A stretch of 64,000 nucleotides of DNA. It comes from Prochilodus magdalenae. Taxonomy: Eukaryota > Chordata > Actinopteri > Characiformes > Prochilodontidae. This document shows positions 62,396-64,000 of the stretch, piece after piece (position 1 is the first letter of the stretch; the number at the start of each line of letters is the position of its first letter). The position numbers and the translations under genes are program-made. The stretch is from the NCBI GenBank assembly GCA_024036415.1, contig JAMWET010001356.1, positions 27,501 through 91,500 of the forward strand, in the 5' to 3' direction. The notes under the pieces were generated by a model. The model was not told the DNA's origin. It ran no database searches and saw only the letters and a list, made by a program, of their open reading frames with translations.

Positions 62396-64000
62396 TCCAA
62401 GTTTTTTGTTTCTCACACTTGTTAAAAGCTTAGTCTGTCTTTGAAAAATGTCTAGTGTTGTAAAACAAACACATGCATATTAACAATGGAATCCAGAGTG
62501 TACCATTTTTATCTGACTAATGCTAGGCATACCCTAAATCTGAGTTCTCTGTCTAAGTTAATTCACAATATGCATGTACAAAGTATCTCTTATGAATATC
62601 TCCCCAAAGTTAAATAAATGGCCAGTATATTTCACCACACATCTTTCCATGTACACTGGGCAGTCTTAATCTTGAATAATTTTCCTGGAAGCATTCCCCA
62701 GACCAACCACAAGGCTGTTGCACCATCCACGCAAAAGTAGAGAAACTTGAGCTAAAGCTAACCCAGCATAAGCAAAAGTTACCAAACCTGTCTGTAGCTG
62801 CCTGTCTGATGCCCATTCTTTTTATCAATAACACAACATTGTTCTGTCATTCATTACTGTATCCATGCAGCCACATTGTTCCATATCCAATCATTGCGTT
62901 ATCTATACAAAAATTTAAAACATGAAAAAAAGATACCCTGTGTTCACTAGAGCTTTAAAAACCAGACTGACCAATTAGAGCTCCACTGTCATGGTAGGAG
63001 TCCAAGCAAATATGCATCAAGGTGCAAGAAGTGGAGATAAAAAAAAAGATATGGCAGACCATTGTTAACAAGCTGTGGAATGACCGTGATACAAGGTTTA
63101 CAGCCTTTTGTTGAGTGTTTTGTTATTACAGGAGTATCCTATGTTTACTCTCAAAAAAACTGCAAACTATTAGCCTTTTCAATAGCAGCACGTAGTATAA
63201 AAATTATAAAATGTACTACTCAAGGAATCTTCCTTCTTTTTTCATTCTCAGCTCATATTCTTGGACTTTTTTAAACATGCTAACAAAGCCAAAACAACAG
63301 AAACAGTGGTTTTGACTTCATACAATTACATCCAAATCGCACCATACAGACAAGCCAACAAAGAAAACAGAAATAGCACAACAAAAGAGGAATTCTCTTC
63401 TGCAGTGTGGGTCACAACAGTGGTCACCTTCCCTGGTGAGAATACGCTTTTTCGAACTGTGCTGATCAAAGTTGGACCACATGCTATGGAGCCATGTTAT
63501 GCAACAGAGACCATTGGAAAAGTCCCATCTGGGATCTGGCAGGAATGTGAGTCTGTCATGGCCTTTGTGCACTGAGCATTAGTAGTGGGTGGAATTTGCC
63601 ATAACAGGCCAGCAACGCATAAGCAATTTAATTTACCAGTCCATGCCAGTGAGTTAGCAAGCATGCTTGGAAGCGTAGATGATATGAGCTTGGCAGTGAA
63701 TGGGCTCTTTAATGGATGATTCCTCATGTCTACTGTGACTGTTCACACATTTATACATGGTTGAGGAAGACATGTATATGAATACAGAAAAATGTGTCTT
63801 ATCTGGTCATCCTGACAACGGACAGAAAAACCGAACAGTGACGTGTACTTTCTTTCTCATCTGACTCCTTTAAAATTATTTAATATAAAAAAAAAAAATT
63901 TAATATTACATGAGAGGATGCAGAAATAGCACCCTCCTGACAATATATTCTAACCTCTTGTCAATTATCTTGAAGCATCTGCTCCTGGTTAGATCAGTCA
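62396..64000. other. Intergenic DNA with an unexplained coding-like stretch (63261-63760)
   Basis: From 63261 the plus strand is open for 104 codons, including SSAVWVTTVVTFPGENTLFR and TIGKVPSGIWQECES, and then continues with scattered stops. I recognise no family. It could be an old mobile-element coding remnant or a chance open frame; no splice structure supports a host gene. Confidence 0.35.

Overview
The window is vertebrate nuclear DNA, almost certainly from a teleost fish. It has spliced genes with GT-AG introns, low gene density, long AT-rich introns, many microsatellites, and at least nine Tc1-like DNA transposon copies or relics. Heavy Tc1 load is typical of teleosts, especially otophysans such as catfishes, characins and carps, but I cannot name the species.

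Three conserved genes are present: VPS35 (minus, 5' end only), ORC6 (plus, complete) and MYLK3 (minus, complete or nearly so). From general knowledge this is the same order and orientation as human chromosome 16q11.2. VPS35 and ORC6 are head to head, with start codons about 1.1 kb apart around a shared CCAAT/E2F-containing promoter region. ORC6 and MYLK3 are tail to tail across about 9 kb of transposon-rich spacer.

Layout. 1-830: right half of a Tc1-like element. 956-2869: first two coding exons of VPS35, the first carrying only the ATG. 2870-3998: divergent promoter. 3999-8562: ORC6, seven exons, 261 codons. 8940-17863: spacer packed with Tc1 copies (10003-10445, 10799-12128, 12990-14001, 15384-16957) and a local duplication (10454-12178 and 14245-14638) whose second copy preserves the empty site of one Tc1 insertion. 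17864-57997: MYLK3, thirteen well-supported coding exons plus one tentative exon at 54302-54348. Its introns hold a Tc1 element with an intact 358-codon transposase frame (18589-20183), GATA and TA arrays, a MITE, a decayed BEL/Pao retrotransposon (50320-52400), LTR-like pieces and tRNA-derived repeats. About 58300-58440: MYLK3 promoter with TATA box, CRE and M-CAT motifs. 58440-64000: upstream intergenic DNA with repeats and no recognisable gene.

The genes do not form a pathway. VPS35 is a retromer core subunit (endosome to Golgi or plasma membrane recycling), ORC6 is a replication-origin subunit, and MYLK3 is the cardiac myosin light chain kinase. Their adjacency is conserved synteny. I found no previously undescribed biological system. 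The most interesting signals are the divergent promoter repeats, the in-frame 24-bp minisatellite in MYLK3, a homopolymeric splice acceptor in MYLK3, the paralogous empty site for a Tc1 insertion, catalytic Asp-to-Asn changes in two unrelated Tc1 transposases, and one unexplained exon-like block on the plus strand.
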